A stretch of 64,000 bases of DNA, taken from Gemmatimonadota bacterium. Lineage in GTDB: Bacteria; Latescibacterota; UBA2968; GCA-2709665. Below, piece by piece: positions 1 to 9,948 of this stretch. A program made the position numbers and the translations under genes. The stretch spans positions 62,001 to 126,000 of the forward strand of contig JAPPJY010000070.1 in the NCBI GenBank assembly GCA_028874335.1, in the 5' to 3' direction. The notes beneath the pieces were generated by a model, which saw only the letters and a program-made list of their open reading frames with translations, made no database searches and had not been told where the DNA came from. Numbering within the stretch: position 1 is the stretch's first letter; the number at the start of each line of letters is the position of its first letter.

Positions 1-762
1 GGACGCGACGCAGCGCGCGCCGTTGCTGTAGGACAATACGGTCGAAATCGCCCGCCCCTCGCTCCACACCTCCGTGCTGACGACCGCCTCCGGCATCCCC
101 AACAATGCCCGAAGGCAGTAGAGATCGTGGATCATGCTTCCCGAAAGCGTATGAAAAGCGCGGACCGCGTCTTCGTGCGCCTCGCCGATCGCATCCAGTA
201 CCGCCGCCTTCCTGGCCGCATGGTTCTCCGCCACCGTACCCGCCGGCAGATCGTCGAACCGCTTCAGCCTGAACTGGCGCAGATGAAGCCGGTTGTCCGG
301 ATGCAGATGATTCACCTGGACGAAACGAACGTCAGTCATCCGGTCCACTTCGGCCTCTGCTGTCTCGAATGCCGGATCGTACACCTTCATGTATCCGGCC
401 TGGGCAACCACTCCGGCCCGCTCGGCGGCGCCGGCGATCGTATCGGCCTCCCTGAGGGAATAGCAGACCGGCTTTTCAATGAACACGTGTTTGCCCGCGT
501 CCAGCGCTGCCACGGCAGCATCGGTCTTCGGGTCTGAATGGCAGAGGAGCACCGCCTCCACGTCGTCCGACCTGACGAGCCGGCGATAATCCGTCATCGC
601 AGCCGCCACGTGAAACGTCTTCGCGGCCCATTCAGCCAGCTGCGGCGACAGGTCGCATACGGTCGTGACCTCAAACTCCCCGGTCAGCCCCGCCAGATTC
701 GGCAGGTGCTGTACCTGTGCTATCGCTCCGCATCCGACCACGCCCAGCTTGACGGGAGCCAT
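1..762 (-). CDS. Gfo/Idh/MocA family oxidoreductase (3' end outside window)
   Basis: Read on the minus strand from the ATG at 762; the frame stays open to the window edge, so the C-terminus is missing. The N-terminus is a Rossmann fold beginning MAPVKLGVVGCGAIAQVQHL (GxGxIA dinucleotide motif). About residue 96 is the IEKPV motif, whose lysine is catalytic in this family. The family oxidises or epimerises sugars and cyclitols with NAD(P); the substrate cannot be read from sequence. It is followed at the 5' side by a cupin gene and a second family member on the same strand, suggesting a small carbohydrate-catabolic cluster. Family is secure; specific function is unknown. Confidence 0.88.
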   Translation of the reverse strand, partial: MAPVKLGVVGCGAIAQVQHLPNLAGLTGEFEVTTVCDLSPQLAEWAAKTFHVAAAMTDYRRLVRSDDVEAVLLCHSDPKTDAAVAALDAGKHVFIEKPVCYSLREADTIAGAAERAGVVAQAGYMKVYDPAFETAEAEVDRMTDVRFVQVNHLHPDNRLHLRQFRLKRFDDLPAGTVAENHAARKAAVLDAIGEAHEDAVRAFHTLSGSMIHDLYCLRALLGMPEAVVSTEVWSEGRAISTVLSYSNGARCVAS

Positions 763-809
763 CGACGCAATCCTTTCGTTTGGTCCCGGATCGGGCAGCA
801 AATCCGAAT

Positions 810-1442
810 CTAACCGTCCGGCATCCGTTCAACCCGGTCCGCCAGCGCGTTCCATCCGTCCGCAAGTTCGTACGCCTGGCGGAACGCCCTGTAAAGCGCC
901 CCCCAAACGGCATCGCGCGCTTCAACGGCTTCCTCCCTGCTACCGCCCCGAAGTCGATCCGCGGTCTCTTCCTGTACACTCGCGAGGGTCGACGCCTCCC
1001 GTGCCAGGGTCCGAGCGGCTTCCAGGCATGTGTCGACGACCTCGCCCATCGACGCCGTATCGTCCGGCTCCACGTCGTACGAACGCGATGGTGAGAAGCG
1101 TGTCGGCATCCGTTCGCCGTCCGCGGTCCTCCCCGTATGCGTGGGCTGGATATGCGGGGTGACGGACAGGTACATCGTCATCGGTTCATCTCCCACGGTC
1201 CGCACCGAATGGATCTCATCCGCCAGTGCAACGCAGAGTTGCCCGGGACCCACCTCCCGAACACCGCCGTTTATCGTAAACTCCGCCCGGCCGGCGAGCA
1301 CGAGAAAGATCTCGTGGCCCAGGTCGTGGCTGTGAAGGGCCGCGGACGCTCCCGGTTCCATCCGCAGGAATCGAGACCGGATCCAGGGGGTAACGAGCAT
1401 GTTACAAATGTCGTTGCGATAGTCGTAAACCTGAATACTCAA
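810..1442 (-). CDS. Cupin-domain protein
   Basis: A 210-residue protein with one cupin barrel near residues 20-95. Motif 1 is visible as HSHDLGHE followed by a glycine, and motif 2 as GPGQLCVALADEIHSV, giving the usual His/His/Glu/His metal-ligand set. The C-terminal 100 residues are helical and have no recognised domain. The start is a TTG at 1442, chosen because AAGGAGG lies 5 bases upstream and the cupin fold begins at once; no better ATG is present. It lies between two Gfo/Idh/MocA genes on the same strand, so a role in sugar or sugar-acid metabolism or its regulation is likely. Exact activity unknown. Confidence 0.75.
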   Translation of the reverse strand: MSIQVYDYRNDICNMLVTPWIRSRFLRMEPGASAALHSHDLGHEIFLVLAGRAEFTINGGVREVGPGQLCVALADEIHSVRTVGDEPMTMYLSVTPHIQPTHTGRTADGERMPTRFSPSRSYDVEPDDTASMGEVVDTCLEAARTLAREASTLASVQEETADRLRGGSREEAVEARDAVWGALYRAFRQAYELADGWNALADRVERMPDG

Positions 1443-1520
1443 AACATCCTCCTTCGGAATCCGCCTCTATCCCGTCGCGCGAAATTCACGGAATCGCGAC
1501 ATTTCAGCATAGCAATGAAC

Positions 1521-2540
1521 TCATCTGTCTCTATCCGAACCGATCGTCCCGTCTCCCAGCATGGTCAGGAGCGCCGAGTCGTCGACGTCCAGGGGCAGGT
1601 CCACCCGTCCGCGGCGGCGGCTGGACTCATAGGTCGCAAAGATCAGCTCCGTCGCCTGCAGCGCTTTCCGGCCACTCAACACCGGTTCGCGCCCGGTTTT
1701 GACGCAGTCTATGAGATCCAGCACCGACAACACGGTTGGATTCACCTGGGGCCCCGGCAGTTCCGGGACCTCCCAGTCCGAGCCGGAACGCATGATCCGG
1801 ATCGGCGGCCTGTCGCGCCCGCCAATCACCTCGATGACGCCGTCCGTGCCGATCAGCCGGTTCGCGACGCCGCTCAGGGCCGCGTCGCCCGTCGCGAGCA
1901 ATCCTTCCAGCCCATTGCGCCAGCGCACCCACGAAATACCGCCCGCCTCCAGTTCAACACCGAAGACCTCCCGCTTCTCCGACGCATCGATCTGCCCGAG
2001 CACCCATTCGGCGGGCGCGTCGTCATTGTAGAAGAAGAACATGTCGAACCAGTGCGTCCCCCAATCGAGCAGATTGGGACACGCGCCCTCCACCCGCACC
2101 AGCCGCCCGATCGCCCCTTCCCGTGCGAGGGATCTTGCCATTTTGAACGATTCCTCGAATCGCCTCTGGTGACAGAACGTAATCGTGACGTCGCGATCGA
2201 CGCACGCCCGGTACATCGCCTTTGCATCGCCCCAGGTGGGGGCCATCGGCTTCTCCGCGTGGATGGCCCGCGCGCCGCTTTCGGCAGCCGCCACGACCAT
2301 CTCCCGATGCATCCCGATCCAGGTACATACGCTGACGAAATCGAGGTCCTCCCGGTCCAGCATTTCCCGGTAGTCCCCGTACGTTCGCGATACGTCGAAC
2401 TGCTCCGCCAGGTTCGCCCTTGCCTCCTCCACCGGATCCGCGCACGCTGCGATTTCGACTTCGGGCGATGCGGCATACCCCTGCGCATGTCCGCGTCCCC
2501 TGCCACCACATCCGATGATGCCCGCCTTGAACCTCGCCAT
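1521..2540 (-). CDS. Gfo/Idh/MocA family oxidoreductase
   Basis: The protein (339 residues) opens with MARFKAGIIGCGGRGRGHA, a Rossmann glycine motif, and carries AEKPMAPT near residue 95 with the family's catalytic lysine. The C-terminal alpha/beta domain is complete. The frame could start 12 codons earlier at 2576, but the ATG at 2540 has GGAGGG 11 bases upstream and begins directly at the Rossmann strand, so it is preferred. It is an NAD(P)-dependent dehydrogenase acting on an unidentified sugar-like substrate and is probably co-transcribed with the cupin gene downstream, 78 bases away. Confidence 0.88.
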   Translation of the reverse strand: MARFKAGIIGCGGRGRGHAQGYAASPEVEIAACADPVEEARANLAEQFDVSRTYGDYREMLDREDLDFVSVCTWIGMHREMVVAAAESGARAIHAEKPMAPTWGDAKAMYRACVDRDVTITFCHQRRFEESFKMARSLAREGAIGRLVRVEGACPNLLDWGTHWFDMFFFYNDDAPAEWVLGQIDASEKREVFGVELEAGGISWVRWRNGLEGLLATGDAALSGVANRLIGTDGVIEVIGGRDRPPIRIMRSGSDWEVPELPGPQVNPTVLSVLDLIDCVKTGREPVLSGRKALQATELIFATYESSRRRGRVDLPLDVDDSALLTMLGDGTIGSDRDR

Positions 2541-2575
2541 AGACCTTTCAACCCTCCTGTTTCGGCGTGGAAACA

Positions 2576-2710
2576 TTACAATTTCAGAACTAAATAATCC
2601 ACAGAACAGGAACTTACATTGATAAACAGGATGAAAAGGATTTAAACCACGAACAGGATCAAAACCGACCAGAATTAACAGGATTACAAATCAGGAACGG
2701 GAAAAATGCT
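2576..2710. repeat. AT-rich intergenic direct-repeat tract (AACAGGAT-type)
   Basis: The stretch between the dehydrogenase and the DUF4268-like gene carries several spaced copies of a short word close to AACAGGAT (for example near 2620, 2651 and 2678). It is more AT-rich than the flanks. No reading frame or hairpin of note was seen in the rest of 2541-2843. Function unknown. Confidence 0.4.
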
Positions 2711-2843
2711 CACTCTCACAAGCCAAATTGACTATTCCGTCTATGTGGCGCCGCGCAAAGTTGCACTGCGCATCCTGAATACACGTGACCCTGTTCCAAG
2801 ACTCCGGTACAGCGGTTCCTCCCACTTCTGGTCACGATTGAGA

Positions 2844-3752
2844 CTATAATGATACTTTCTCTCGGAGCACACGTTCGTAGATGACACGTCGTTCGTTAAG
2901 CCAGTCGCCCATAGTGTTCCAGTTGTCGGAGTCTCGGGCATCGATCCTGAGGAACAAGTGCCCATTATCACTCTTGCGCATCTGTTCATCTTTCGTTGCA
3001 TCGTATAACGGCTTCAGGTATGGCTGTATCCGTGGTCGTACGCAGTCCCGCGTTTCCCTGAAGTTGCCGACCAAAAAGATTCCGACGCCCTCATAGGAAA
3101 CGTATAGTGAATAACGCAGGTCGGCCTCTTCGATATAGGTATTAACGTTCGCGCCGGCAAATCCAGTCTTAATGTCCAAGTTATGCAGACGGGCAGCGTG
3201 TGCCCAGAAATTACGACGAAATTGACCAAGTTCCGTAAGTTCGCCTACCCGCGCTGCTCTCTGCACCTGCCGATCCCAGTCGTTGGGTTTCTCCAGCACT
3301 TCGAAAATTGCGGCCAGCGGTGAGTTTTCGATCCGCGCAAGACGCATTTGGATAGCGAAGAATGCGAATTCTTCATCGCTATGTGAATTCAGCCAGCTAA
3401 TAGCGGATCGAATAGACTCGTCGAATTCCCTGGCAATCCAGACCACGACTTTGGCGTCCAGACCAGCCAGGTACGCCAGAACCTGGCCAAGGTGCTGCAG
3501 GTTGGCGTCTTCCAGTTGGTTTTCGATGAGAACACGGCTGTCGTCTCCCCGATCTCTGGCAACGATGTCCGCCCGGTAGGGCCCAACGTCCACCTCACTG
3601 CCTTCGATCTCCAGCTCGATACCCAGGACCTCGGAAAGTCGATCCAGATTCTCGACGAGCCACGGGGTGAAGTTCTGGGCTTCGTGCTTCCACGCTTCAC
3701 GAAGATCATCGACCCATTTCAGTGTGCCCAATTCTGATTCCGACGTTGCCAT
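2844..3752 (-). CDS. DUF4268-like protein with PD-(D/E)XK nuclease-type N-terminal domain
   Basis: A 302-residue protein. Residues about 55-110 look like a restriction-endonuclease-like core: EVDVGPYRADIVARD supplies the acidic residue, VLIENQLEDANLQHLGQ the E-x-Q type second motif, and VVVWIAREF follows, as in DUF4268 proteins. The second half is a mixed alpha/beta domain typical of that family. Such proteins occur with restriction systems or as solitary accessory genes; here no methylase is adjacent and the neighbours are metabolic. The usual catalytic Lys is replaced by Gln in ENQ, as is common in this family, so nuclease activity is uncertain. Confidence 0.7.
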   Translation of the reverse strand: MATSESELGTLKWVDDLREAWKHEAQNFTPWLVENLDRLSEVLGIELEIEGSEVDVGPYRADIVARDRGDDSRVLIENQLEDANLQHLGQVLAYLAGLDAKVVVWIAREFDESIRSAISWLNSHSDEEFAFFAIQMRLARIENSPLAAIFEVLEKPNDWDRQVQRAARVGELTELGQFRRNFWAHAARLHNLDIKTGFAGANVNTYIEEADLRYSLYVSYEGVGIFLVGNFRETRDCVRPRIQPYLKPLYDATKDEQMRKSDNGHLFLRIDARDSDNWNTMGDWLNERRVIYERVLREKVSL

Positions 3753-3878
3753 GATGGGTTTTCTCGCTTTCCGCTATTGCCCCGTCGAATCAGGACGTCA
3801 CTCTCGAAATCGAACAACGCCGCGTCATTCGACACGGCGTGCTCGGCGAAACTCAAACCATCAAGTGAATCCGTACAT

Positions 3879-4376
3879 TTACGCGGCAGCCCGTTTCCCG
3901 CCCTTTTTTTCAGCCATTCGCTTCGCGGCCTCCTGCACGGCCTCCACGATCTTCGTATACCCCGTACAGCGACAGAGATTGCCGGCCAGCGCGCGCCGGA
4001 TTTCGTCCTCCGAAGGCGCGGCGTTCTTCTGGAGAAGGCCGTAGGACGAGACGATGAACCCCGGCGTGCAGAAACCGCACTGCAGCCCGCCCATACTGAC
4101 CATGGCCTCCTGAACCGGATGAAGCGCGTCAACATCCGCGACGCCCTCCACGGTCGTCACTTCGCGTCCCTCCGCGGCAACCGCAAGCACCAGGCACGAC
4201 GTGACGGGCTCGCCGTCAATCAACACCGTGCATGCGCCGCAGTCGCCGGTGGAGCATCCCTCCTTGGTGCCGGTGAGCCCAAGGCGGTCCCTTAAAACGG
4301 CCAATAGCGTCTTGCGCGGCTCCAGTGAGAGGTCATAAACCGTGCCGTTGACGTTCAATTCGACCTGATGGTTCAC
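3879..4376 (-). CDS. Molybdenum hydroxylase small subunit, [2Fe-2S]
   Basis: The iron-sulfur subunit of a xanthine dehydrogenase/aldehyde oxidase-type enzyme. Counting from the GTG at 4376, the plant-type cluster cysteines are C41, C46, C49 and C61 and the second cluster uses C100, C103, C135 and C137 (motifs GCSTGDCGAC, CGFC, CRC). It passes electrons from the molybdopterin subunit to the FAD subunit. The GTG start overlaps the stop of the medium subunit by 4 bases (GTGA), indicating translational coupling; the longer frame upstream lies inside the neighbour and is not used. It is the last gene of a large-medium-small operon. Substrate unknown. Confidence 0.93.
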   Translation of the reverse strand: MNHQVELNVNGTVYDLSLEPRKTLLAVLRDRLGLTGTKEGCSTGDCGACTVLIDGEPVTSCLVLAVAAEGREVTTVEGVADVDALHPVQEAMVSMGGLQCGFCTPGFIVSSYGLLQKNAAPSEDEIRRALAGNLCRCTGYTKIVEAVQEAAKRMAEKKGGKRAAA

Positions 4377-5269
4377 GCCGCCCTCCTCTTGTTGCCCGAC
4401 CGTTCCCGCGCGTTTCCGAATGCCGCGCTCACCATCCGCGCCGTCAGCACCCACACCATCTCGCGCCGGAAATCCGCCGAGCCTCGAACGTCGCTGATGG
4501 GCCGGGCTTCCTCCGCGGCCCTGTCCGATGCTTCCGCGATCAGCCCCTCCGTCAGCCGCTGTCCCCTCAGCATTCGCTCGGCGGCCTTCGCCCTGAGGGG
4601 CGTTGGCGCAACCGCGCCAAGCACGATGCGCACATCCTGGCAGACGTCGGTACCAGCCGCCAGCGTCACGGCCGCGCCCACTCCAACCATCGCGATGTCC
4701 ATCGCGCCCCGGGGCGTATGCCGAACATAGGCGGACCCGGTTCGCGGAGGCGGAACAGGAACGTGAATGCCAACCACGAACTCGCCCGTGCCGAGTGTGG
4801 TCCGGCCGGGTCCGGTCATGAAATTCTCCACGAGCATCGACCGCCGTCCGTCCGGACCGGCGATCTTCACTTTCGCGCCATGCACGATCAATCCCGGCGC
4901 CGCATCCGCGGAGGGCGCCGCATTGCAGATATTGCCAACGATCGTCGCAAGGTTTCTGATCTGGAAGGACCCCACCACGCGGGCGCCCTCGGCGAGTCCG
5001 GTGTAGTGCAACTGCGCGGCCGGCATGAGTTCCACCTGCCGCATGGTCACGGCCGCCCCGATCGTCAGCCCGGTCTTCCGGTCGAAACGGAGTTCATCCA
5101 CGCCCGGAATCCTCCTGACGTCCACCAGCGTGTCGGGAGTCCTCGCCCGTTCCTTCATCTGCACAAGCAGGTCGGTCCCTCCGGCCAGCACCCTCGCACC
5201 GGGATGGGCCTGCAGCACCTCGGCAGCCTCCCGAACCGTTTCAGGCGCGAAATATTCGAAGCGATTCAC
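4373..5269 (-). CDS. Molybdenum hydroxylase medium subunit, FAD-binding
   Basis: A 298-residue FAD subunit of the CoxM/XdhB type. It begins MNRFEYFAPETVREAAEVL and shows the FAD-binding stretches AGGTDLLVQMK (residues 31-41) and a later NICNAAPSADAAP segment (about residues 112-124) typical of this fold. It transfers electrons from the [2Fe-2S] subunit to NAD or another acceptor. The start is a GTG at 5269 with AAAGGAGG about 8 bases upstream; that ribosome-binding site lies over the last codons of the large-subunit gene. Its stop overlaps the start of the small-subunit gene by 4 bases. Confidence 0.92.
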   Translation of the reverse strand: MNRFEYFAPETVREAAEVLQAHPGARVLAGGTDLLVQMKERARTPDTLVDVRRIPGVDELRFDRKTGLTIGAAVTMRQVELMPAAQLHYTGLAEGARVVGSFQIRNLATIVGNICNAAPSADAAPGLIVHGAKVKIAGPDGRRSMLVENFMTGPGRTTLGTGEFVVGIHVPVPPPRTGSAYVRHTPRGAMDIAMVGVGAAVTLAAGTDVCQDVRIVLGAVAPTPLRAKAAERMLRGQRLTEGLIAEASDRAAEEARPISDVRGSADFRREMVWVLTARMVSAAFGNARERSGNKRRAA

Positions 5270-5273
5270 AACC

Positions 5274-7466
5274 TCAACCTCCTTTGCCGGCTTCCTGCAA
5301 CGCCGCCGCCACGCGCTCCGGCGTCATGGGCAGCTCACGGACCCTGGCGCCCACGGCGTCGTAGATCGCGTTTGCAACCGCGGCGCCGCCGGGAATGATG
5401 GGCGGCTCTCCCACGCCCTTGCCCCCATAAGGTCCGTGCTCGCAGGGGTCCTCGACCATAACCGTCTGAATGTTCGGCACGTCCAGCGCCGTGGGGATCG
5501 CGTAGTCCAGCAAATTGGGATTCAGCATCCCGCCCTTCTCATCGTACCGGTAGCCTTCCATCAGCCCGAATCCGATCGACTGAATGGCGCCGCCCTGCAT
5601 CTGGCCCTCCACGAGCAGCGGATTGAGCGCGCGCCCCACGTCCTGGCCTGCTACCAGATCGAGCAGCCGCACCTGCCCCGTTCCGGGGTCCACCTCAACG
5701 GTGGCGACGTTTACCGAATATGAGGGATAGGTGGGGACGCTGCTCAACACGCACCGGCCGTTGACGGCGCCGCTGGACTCGATCGCTTCGGCGGCCAGTT
5801 CGCCCAGGCCGATGGCGTGGTCCGGAGAACCCACGATTTGCACCTGCTGGTCGGCGATGACCAGGTCGTCCACGGCGGCTTCCAGCCTTTCGGAGGCCAT
5901 CCGCAACAACTGATTCCTGGCCTCGCGGGCAGCCTCGCGAGCAGCCGTACCGGCGGAATAGGCCGCCTTGCTTCCCGCGCTCAACGACGCATAGGGCACC
6001 GTGTCCGTATCTCCCAGCCGCACCGTCACCTGCTCCACGGGCACGCCCAGTTCCTCGGCCGCAACCTGCGCCATCACCGTATGCAGGCCCGTGATGTCCA
6101 CCTGGCCGGTCACGAGGGCCACGGATCCATCCGCCGACATCGTCACGAACGCGTTGGTCGGGCCTGCGGCGTTGTGCCAGTCCCCCACGGCGATACCCAT
6201 GCCCTGGTTGGGTTTCAGTTCGCGGCGGCCCCATTCCGCGGTCGCCGCGGTTTTCCGGATGGTGTCTTTCAGCCAGTCGTGCTGTATGAGCGGCTGATCG
6301 CCCTTGCCAAGCCCGTTCTTCAAGCGGATTTCCAGCGGGTCGATCCCCAGCTTGTGGGCTACCATGTCCAGGTTGGACTCCCTGGCGAGCGCCGTCTGCG
6401 GTCCACCGGGCGCCCGATAGGCGCCCGGGCCCGGCTTGTTCGTGCGCACGGCCATGCCTTCAAGCCTGAAATTCGGAATCCTGTAGGGCCCCAGAAGGCG
6501 GTTGGCGGCCCCGCCGCTGCCCGCAACGCCGCCGTCCCACACAATTCGCCCTTCAACGGCCGTTATCGTTCCGTCCTTGCTCGCGCCCGTTTTCAAGCGT
6601 ACCCAGCAACCCGGTCCCGGGCGGCTGTCGCGAAAGTCCTCCCCGCGATTGATCGTCAGCCTCACCGGGCGGCCCGTGCGCATGGCCAGCAGCGCCGTGT
6701 GCGCTTCGATATTGATCCGGTTCTTCCCGCCGAAGCTGCCGCCGGTTTCGGTCATGATGACGCGTATGCGTCCCTCTGGAATGTTCAGCGCCTCAGCGAG
6801 GCCTTCCCTCTTGGTGAACGTGCCCTGACCGGCGGCCCAGACGGTCAGCCGCCCGTCCGCCTCCACGCGCGCCGTGGCCGCATTCGGCTCCATGTAAGTC
6901 TGATTGAAAAAGGGCACCTGGTATTCCGCCTCCACGATTGCATCGGCGTCCGCGAATCCCCGCTCGACGTCGCCCTCTTCCATGACGTTGTAGGCCGTCA
7001 CGTTCCGCAGCCGGCGTCCGTCCGGCGCCTTTACGTCCTCCGTCGGCGCGCCCAGGACGGCCTCCGGAGCATCGGGATCCAGGGCGCCAACGGGATCCAC
7101 GACCGCGGGCAATACCTCATAGTCCACCTCGATCAGCGCCAGAGCGTCCTCCGCGATATCCGGGTCCACGGCAGCCACAGCGGCCACCTTCTGACCCTGA
7201 TAGCAGACCTCTTTGCACTCGAAGATCGACAGTTCCGGCACATCCAGGCCGCACACCACGTCCACCACCCCGGGCAGCGCTTTGGCTTTGGACGTATCGA
7301 TCTTCCGAATGCGCGCGTGGCCGTGCGGGCTGCGCAGAATGCGGCCGTACAACATGCCGGGAAGCTGGATATCGTCGGCGTACTGAATCCGGCCCGTCAC
7401 GATATCCGGCCCGTTCAGCCTGGCCACCCGCTGCCCAACGGATTTCAACTCGCCTGGGGCCTGCAT
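5274..7466 (-). CDS. Molybdenum hydroxylase large subunit, molybdopterin-binding
   Basis: A 730-residue catalytic subunit of the xanthine dehydrogenase superfamily. The segment PGPGAYRAPGGPQ is the active-site loop. It is not the AYxCSFR loop of form I CO dehydrogenase, so CO oxidation is not supported. Near the C-terminus KGVGEPPIIPGG carries the catalytic glutamate that activates the Mo-bound water. The enzyme should hydroxylate a purine, aldehyde or N-heterocycle; the sequence does not say which. AGGAGG lies 7 bases before the ATG at 7466. First gene of the three-subunit operon; no maturation genes (XdhC type) are next to it. Confidence 0.92.
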   Translation of the reverse strand: MQAPGELKSVGQRVARLNGPDIVTGRIQYADDIQLPGMLYGRILRSPHGHARIRKIDTSKAKALPGVVDVVCGLDVPELSIFECKEVCYQGQKVAAVAAVDPDIAEDALALIEVDYEVLPAVVDPVGALDPDAPEAVLGAPTEDVKAPDGRRLRNVTAYNVMEEGDVERGFADADAIVEAEYQVPFFNQTYMEPNAATARVEADGRLTVWAAGQGTFTKREGLAEALNIPEGRIRVIMTETGGSFGGKNRINIEAHTALLAMRTGRPVRLTINRGEDFRDSRPGPGCWVRLKTGASKDGTITAVEGRIVWDGGVAGSGGAANRLLGPYRIPNFRLEGMAVRTNKPGPGAYRAPGGPQTALARESNLDMVAHKLGIDPLEIRLKNGLGKGDQPLIQHDWLKDTIRKTAATAEWGRRELKPNQGMGIAVGDWHNAAGPTNAFVTMSADGSVALVTGQVDITGLHTVMAQVAAEELGVPVEQVTVRLGDTDTVPYASLSAGSKAAYSAGTAAREAAREARNQLLRMASERLEAAVDDLVIADQQVQIVGSPDHAIGLGELAAEAIESSGAVNGRCVLSSVPTYPSYSVNVATVEVDPGTGQVRLLDLVAGQDVGRALNPLLVEGQMQGGAIQSIGFGLMEGYRYDEKGGMLNPNLLDYAIPTALDVPNIQTVMVEDPCEHGPYGGKGVGEPPIIPGGAAVANAIYDAVGARVRELPMTPERVAAALQEAGKGG

Positions 7467-7716
7467 GTCCCGCCCTCCTCTTCATCAATTGTCACGCCAA
7501 GAATCGCAAAAATCGTCTACAAAGTAATTTTCCGCCGGGCAAAAGTCAATGGACAACGGAAAACCGGTTGAGGGAAGAAGGAAAAAGGAAGAAGGAAGAG
7601 GCACTGATAACGATGTCCTATGACGCATCCGCAACGGGATACTCGCTAAGTGAAGCGCGAAGCGGATCGCGATTGGAAACGAGAGGCTGGTGGCGCAGGG
7701 TACCATCCTCTCCCGT
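7467..7716. other. Intergenic spacer with purine-rich tract
   Basis: About 250 bases between the end of glcB and the start of the hydroxylase large subunit, both minus strand. It contains a purine-only run (about 7571-7602, repeats of GAAGGA/GGAAGA) on the plus strand. It should hold the promoter of the hydroxylase operon, but no clear -35/-10 pair was recognised. Confidence 0.4.
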
Positions 7717-9903
7717 CTAACCTCTACCGTCTTCCCGCTCCTTCACCTGACGCCGCCGCTGGTGCAGCACCCGTTCGGTGTAGCCGTTCGGCTCCGCCGC
7801 GCCCTCGAATACCAGGTCCAGCGCGGCCTGAAACGCGACGCTTTGGTCGAAGTCCGGCGCCATGTTCCGATAGTCCGGATCTCCGCTGTTCTGCTCGTCC
7901 ACCAATACCGCCATCTTTTCGAATGTGGTACGCACCTGTGCTCGACTCACGATTCCGTGATGCAGCCAGTTGGCGATGTGCTGGCTGGAGATCCGCAGCG
8001 TGGCCCGGTCTTCCATCAGTCCCACGTCGTGGATATCCGGCACCTTCGAGCAACCCACGCCCTGGTCCACCCACCGCACCACGTAGCCCAGGATACCCTG
8101 GGCATTGTTGTCCAGCTCCCGCTGGATCTCGTCGTCCGTCAGCTCCCTGTCCAACAGCGGCGGCGTCAGGATTTCGTCCAGGCTCGCCCGCTCCCGCCGG
8201 GCAAGCTCCGCCTGTCTCGCCGCCACGTCCACCCGGTGATAGTGCATGGCGTGCAGGACCGCCGCCGTGGGGGACGGCACCCACGCGGTGCTGGCCCCCG
8301 CTTCCGGATGTCCGATCTTGGTCTCCACCATGTCGCGCATCTCGTCCGGCATGGTCCACATCCCTTTCCCGATCTGCCCCCGGCCGCTGAAACCGGTCTC
8401 CACCCCCACGTCCACGTTCCAGTCCTCGTACGCCGCGAGCCAAGGCTGCGCCCTGATGTCGGCCTTCGGGTGCATCGGACCGGCCTCCATGCTCGTATGG
8501 ATCTCGTCGCCGGTACGGTCCAGAAAACCTGTATTGATGAACACCACGCGATCCCTCGCCTCGCGGATCGCCGCTTTCAGATTCACCGTGGTCCGTCGCT
8601 CTTCATCCATAATGCCGATCTTGATCGTGTTGCGCTCCAGACCCAGCGCCGTCTCCACGCGTTCGAACAGGTCGATCGTGGCCGCGACCTCGTCCGGGCC
8701 GTGCAGCTTCGGTTTCACGATGTAGATGCTGCCGGCGCCGCTGTTGACGAATTCCCCCTGCCGCTTCAGATCGTGTTTGGCCGCGAGCGCGGTCACCATC
8801 GCATCCAGGAATCCTTCGGGGATTTCCTCTCCGTCGGCAGTCGTCACACTGTCGGTATACATATGGATGCCGACGTTCCGTACCAGCAGAAGACTGCGTC
8901 CCGGCAGGGTGAGTCTCCCTCCATCCGGCGCCGTCCATTCCAGGTCCGGACTCAACCGGCGCGTCATCTGCCGGCCGCCCTTTTCGAAGGTCGTCTCCAG
9001 CGTGCCCCGCATGATGCCGTTCCAGTTTCCGTATACCAGTGCCTTGTCCGCGGCATCCACCGCCGACACCGAATCCTCGCAGTCCTGGATCGTCGTCACC
9101 GCCGCCTCCAGAAGGACGTCCCTGACCCCCGCCGGATGCGCGGCGCCCACCGGATGGCTCGGGTCGATCCGGATGTCGATATGCAGACCGTTGTTCACCA
9201 GCAATACCGCAGTGAGCTCGCCCTCCTCCCGGCGATATCCGCAGAACTGATCCGGATCCGCCAGGCCGACGTCCCTGCCGTCCCGGAGCGTCGCCACGAG
9301 GCGACCGACACCGTCCGCTTCCACAACCGCAAATCGCGTGACCTCCGAGTAGCGGCCGGATGCCAGACCCGCCGCGTCATCCAGAAACGCCTCGGCCGCG
9401 TCGATCACCTTCGCGCCGCGGACCGGGTTGTACGCTTCTCCCTTTTCCGCCCCGGGCTCCTCCGGAATCACGTTCGTTCCGTACAGGGCGTCGTAAAGAC
9501 TGCCCCACCGCGCATTGGCCGCATTCAGCGCATACCTGGCATTGTCCACGGGAACCACAAGCTGGGGACCGGCCACCGTCGCGATTTCGGGGTCAACCCG
9601 GGCGGTGGTCAGTTCGAAATGGTCGCCCTCCGGCACCAGGTAGCCGATATCGGCCAGGAACGCGCGGTACTCCTCCCCGTCAATCCGCTGACCCTTCCTC
9701 TCGCGATACCAACTGTCCATCTTCTCCTGGATCCGGTCGCGCATGTCCAGCAACTCCCGGTTTCCCGGACCGAGGTCCTGGACGATCTCTCCCAACGCCG
9801 ACCAGAAGGCCTCCGGTTCCACGTCCGTGCCGGGCGCAATCTCGTCTCTCACCAGGCTGTAAAGGACTTCGTTGATTCTCAGGCCGCCAATCTCAACCGC
9901 CAT
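7717..9903 (-). CDS. glcB: Malate synthase G
   Basis: Condenses glyoxylate with acetyl-CoA to malate (glyoxylate bypass or glycolate use). The 728 residues match the usual G-isoform length of about 720. Recognisable segments include [20 protein letters not shown] in the N-terminal part, [31 protein letters not shown], and [20 protein letters not shown] in the TIM barrel. The frame extends another 59 codons upstream, but the ATG at 9903 has AAAGGAG 9 bases before it and begins at the conserved N-terminus; the extension would run through an inverted-repeat element. No isocitrate lyase is nearby, so glyoxylate may come from glycolate or purine breakdown. Confidence 0.95.
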   Translation of the reverse strand: MAVEIGGLRINEVLYSLVRDEIAPGTDVEPEAFWSALGEIVQDLGPGNRELLDMRDRIQEKMDSWYRERKGQRIDGEEYRAFLADIGYLVPEGDHFELTTARVDPEIATVAGPQLVVPVDNARYALNAANARWGSLYDALYGTNVIPEEPGAEKGEAYNPVRGAKVIDAAEAFLDDAAGLASGRYSEVTRFAVVEADGVGRLVATLRDGRDVGLADPDQFCGYRREEGELTAVLLVNNGLHIDIRIDPSHPVGAAHPAGVRDVLLEAAVTTIQDCEDSVSAVDAADKALVYGNWNGIMRGTLETTFEKGGRQMTRRLSPDLEWTAPDGGRLTLPGRSLLLVRNVGIHMYTDSVTTADGEEIPEGFLDAMVTALAAKHDLKRQGEFVNSGAGSIYIVKPKLHGPDEVAATIDLFERVETALGLERNTIKIGIMDEERRTTVNLKAAIREARDRVVFINTGFLDRTGDEIHTSMEAGPMHPKADIRAQPWLAAYEDWNVDVGVETGFSGRGQIGKGMWTMPDEMRDMVETKIGHPEAGASTAWVPSPTAAVLHAMHYHRVDVAARQAELARRERASLDEILTPPLLDRELTDDEIQRELDNNAQGILGYVVRWVDQGVGCSKVPDIHDVGLMEDRATLRISSQHIANWLHHGIVSRAQVRTTFEKMAVLVDEQNSGDPDYRNMAPDFDQSVAFQAALDLVFEGAAEPNGYTERVLHQRRRQVKEREDGRG

Positions 9904-9948
9904 CGTTCCTCTCCTTTGTGCTCTCCTGGAAAATGGGTTCCCGCCGTA

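Noticed and set aside
5274-7466. Aerobic CO dehydrogenase (coxL)
   Set aside because: The active-site loop reads AYRAPGGPQ and not the form I AYxCSFR motif, so only the wider molybdenum hydroxylase family is supported.
5817-7571. A 584-codon plus-strand frame antisense to the hydroxylase large subunit
   Set aside because: The opposite strand encodes a protein with full family motifs; the plus-strand translation is rich in Arg/His/Pro and matches nothing. It is a shadow frame caused by high GC.
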